Assembly (NCBI RefSeq): GCF_030272615.1
Contig: NC_081414.1
Coordinates: forward strand, 658,022,292 to 658,082,291
Reading direction: 5' to 3'
Length of the DNA: 60,000 bases
DNA from: Cryptomeria japonica
Taxonomy: Eukaryota > Streptophyta > Pinopsida > Cupressales > Cupressaceae
A program made the translations under genes and the position numbers. Positions 57,911 to 60,000 of this stretch are shown here, one piece after another. The notes beneath the pieces were generated by a model. That model did no database searches, was not told the DNA's origin, and was given only the letters and a program-made list of their open reading frames with translations. Every line of letters begins with the position of its first letter. Position 1 is the stretch's first letter.

Positions 57911-58203
57911 CCATGGTTGTAGTGTGAAGGATAAAACTACATTGACTCAAAGGAAATAATAGTAGAAATTGAGGAGACATAGCTGGAGGAAGAGTGGAAA
58001 TAAAAATAAAGCTCAAATTGAACTTGAAAGGACTCCTTTCATAAATAATCATACCCAAAATTCTCTCTTCTTCCTACCAACTTTTATGAGAGTTGCCTTG
58101 ATTAACTAAAAATGGGGGAAAAGGTGGCACTTGTCCATTTCCCAAAGTTTGGTTTTAAGAAAAGGCCCCCAAATCATGCACTCCAAATAACTCTTTGAAA
58201 CTA

Positions 58204-60000
58204 TTAACCATTTAAATCTTCATCCCACCAACTAAGAGAAAACCCTTCTAATGTTGCCTTGGATAGAGCATCCACTTCTATATTAGCTTCCCTGTATATA
58301 TGCTTACAATTAAAATGGTCAAACTTGGGCAATAATCTCCAATTTGGATTCTTCATTGATCTAACTGCATTTATAGAAATTGTTGAATCCCCTTCGATTT
58401 CCGGATTCTTAATTCTTTTTTTATAACATTCCATAATGCCTAGTAGGAGAGCTTTAAATTTTGCAATTATTAGTATCTAGAGGGATTGGAACAACCAATT
58501 TGCACTTCATTATTCCTCTGTGATCTCTAACTACACATCCAATTCCGAAAGCTCATGGGTTTCCTTTGGATGCTCTATCAAAATTTGGTTTAGACAACCA
58601 ACTTTAGGAGGAGTCCAAGCTACACTTTTTCTTAGATTGGACTTTTTCCTTATGAAAGGTGGAATTATGATTCCATTCCATCTTAGCCTAATTTTTCCAT
58701 CCCAATCAGTAAAAACTTTCTTTAAATTTGGATTGAGAAGAAGCTTGCAATCTATATTCTCAACTATGGAAGCTTCAAGTGAGGAGAGAACTGATTCTAA
58801 TTTCCTCGCTCTGTTATCAAAGAGTTTCATGTTACACTCTTTCCAAATTAACCAAACCAAACAAGAGGGTGTGATTTCCCATAGGAGACTTAGAATTATA
58901 CCATCTTTGGGTTTAATTAGCCACCCTTGAAAGAGCGAGACTATGTCATTGGGTAGGGTTGTAATCCAACCGATCTTAACACAACCATCTCTAGTATTTT
59001 GTTGACAAGGGGTAGTTACGAAGTAAATGATTGGTTAATTCCTCATGGGCTTTACATAGTACACATCTAGAAGGGCCCTCATATCCCATCTTTCTAAATT
59101 TCTCTTTTGTGAGGATTTACTTTCTGTTTGGTAACTATGCAAATATGTTAGCTTTAGGGATAACACTACTACTCCAGAAAAGGTTTTGAGGAATACCTTG
59201 ATCCTCGAACTCTCCTTGATTGGCAAGAAGGTTATATCCTTCCTTGGCATTATAAAGACTAGATTTTGAAGGTTCACATACCAGAGAATCTTCTCCTTCT
59301 CTAAAAACCAATTGCCTATCTTTTAAAATCTTGGTGAGCTAGTCTAATTTAATGGGGAGAAGAGGGAGGCTTTCCAATTTCTTCCAGGACTGTTCTGGTA
59401 AGAAATTAAACCTTGAGCTATCCACATAGTCCTTCACACAAATCCCCCAATGTTGTCTTAGCCAACCCCCGATAGTCTGGACTGAAATTAGACTGTCTAA
59501 GCTTCAATATCCACCCCAGGATTCTTCCCAAAATAAGATTAATGATTCATTATGAACATCCCATGAGATAATCAATTATTAAATTCCTGCACCTAAGGAT
59601 AAAATTCCAAATTCTTGATCCTTTTGGAGGATTACTAACTCTAAGTAATTTTAGAGAGTCCCCAACAGCTATATATTTAGTGTGCATCAATCTTACCCAT
59701 CTATCGTTTGGGTCCATAATTGTTTCCCAAACTAGTTTGGCCCCCAATGCTCGATTTTGGAGCTATTGATTGTGAATTCCTAGGCCTCCTTATGACTTGG
59801 GATTGCAAATTTTGTCCCAAGAAATTAATTCAATCCTATTCTTTCCTCCATATTCTGGCAAAAAAAAATTCTTAACACAAAATAAATTAGAGGTTGGGCA
59901 TGAGATATTTAAGGCATACCAAGAAGGGGAGGTCCAATGGGTTGATAAGGAAAAAGGGAAAAAGTGAGGATGTGTGAATGGTATATTGGGATGGATAAAT
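58204..60000 (-). pseudogene. 3' half of a LINE ORF2 (zinc knuckle and RNase H), continues past the window
   Basis: In minus orientation: a segment before 59,550 with KLVWETIMDPNDRWVRLM, typical of the region after the RT of plant LINEs. Next is a zf-RVT-like knuckle near 59,110-59,040 (GPSRCVLCKAHEELTNHLL), then LIWKECNMKLFDNR (58,860-58,810) and at the end an RNase H C-terminal part (FDHFNCKHIYREANIEVDAL, 58,340-58,270). Frame changes separate the pieces, so it is inactive. RT would lie to the right of the window. From 57,917 to 58,203 there is only non-coding sequence, possibly the LINE 3' UTR into which the outer transposon inserted. Confidence 0.75.

Larger units (their letters stand above)
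35932..57916. mobile_element. Outer two-gene DNA transposon, about 22 kb, with a related element nested inside
   Basis: The ends are inverted copies: G(C/G)TAAGTGCACCAAGATGG with GTGAA, an A-rich stretch and GTGGCCAC at 35,938-35,974, and the same read from 57,910 back to 57,863. CCATGG stands directly outside both ends and may be a 6-bp target duplication, though as a palindrome it could equally be part of the inverted repeat. Inside are ORF1 (plus, 36.3-39.1), ORF2 (minus, split into 53.99-53.37 and 41.83-40.45 by the inner element), palindromic subterminal motifs at both ends and a GA array. Without the inner element it is about 10.4 kb. Confidence 0.75.

Noticed and set aside
57911-57945. 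CACTACAA near the right end as proof of a CACTA transposon
   Set aside because: The left end has no matching CACTA at the same place, and the ORF2 motifs do not look like the CACTA transposase I know. The word is kept only as a hint.

Overview
The window is nuclear DNA of a seed plant and consists almost entirely of nested, decayed transposable elements. I found no convincing host gene, no rRNA or tRNA gene and no CRISPR array. The plant assignment rests on Ty3/gypsy elements of the Tat type (an RNase H followed by a second, archaeal-type RNase H), a plant mobile domain, a Ty1/copia element primed by initiator Met tRNA, and GT-AG introns. The AT-rich background and deep nesting of old elements suggest a large genome, perhaps a gymnosperm. 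That last point is inference.

Left part (1-8.0 kb, + strand). A Tat-like element 'A' is cut by the window start. It holds a 782-codon open frame that joins gag and protease directly to the C-terminal tail of integrase, with RT, RNase H and the integrase core missing. It also has a long 3' region carrying an antisense, spliced plant-mobile-domain pseudogene, then an LTR. That LTR is followed by a primer-binding site and a second leader, so internal sequence lies on both of its sides. A purine-rich block follows.

Middle part (8.0-33.1 kb, - strand). A second Tat-like element 'B' runs right to left: 5' LTR 32.0-33.1, leader, gag 29.1, protease, G-patch, RT, dual RNase H, integrase ending at 14.3, 3' LTR 12.2-8.0. 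Two later insertions split it: a complete 7.4-kb Ty1/copia element (19,541-26,954) inside the protease, and a 2.7-kb non-coding LTR element (9,119-11,806) inside the 3' LTR. From 33.1 to 35.9 kb there are an LTR fragment of a third related element, a 143-bp tandem repeat and unclassified sequence.

Right part (35.9-57.9 kb) is the most unusual. It looks like a DNA transposon of about 22 kb ('outer') with terminal inverted repeats. A related 11.5-kb transposon ('inner', 41,828-53,363) has inserted into the outer element's transposase gene. Both carry the same two convergent, intron-containing genes: a proline- and RG-rich protein (ORF1) and a DDE-type transposase-like protein with an HTH and Cys/His clusters (ORF2). 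Each has its own set of inverted-repeat motifs near both ends (AACCCGTACGGGTT in the outer, GGGTTCGnnCGAACCC in the inner) and a kilobase-scale array: a GA array in the outer, a 230-bp higher-order satellite in the inner. I cannot place the family with certainty. It is my main candidate for an undescribed system.

The right edge (58.2-60 kb, - strand) is the 3' half of a decayed LINE (zinc knuckle and terminal RNase H).

All identifications were made by eye, without database searches or computed alignments. Exon boundaries and element ends are proposals.
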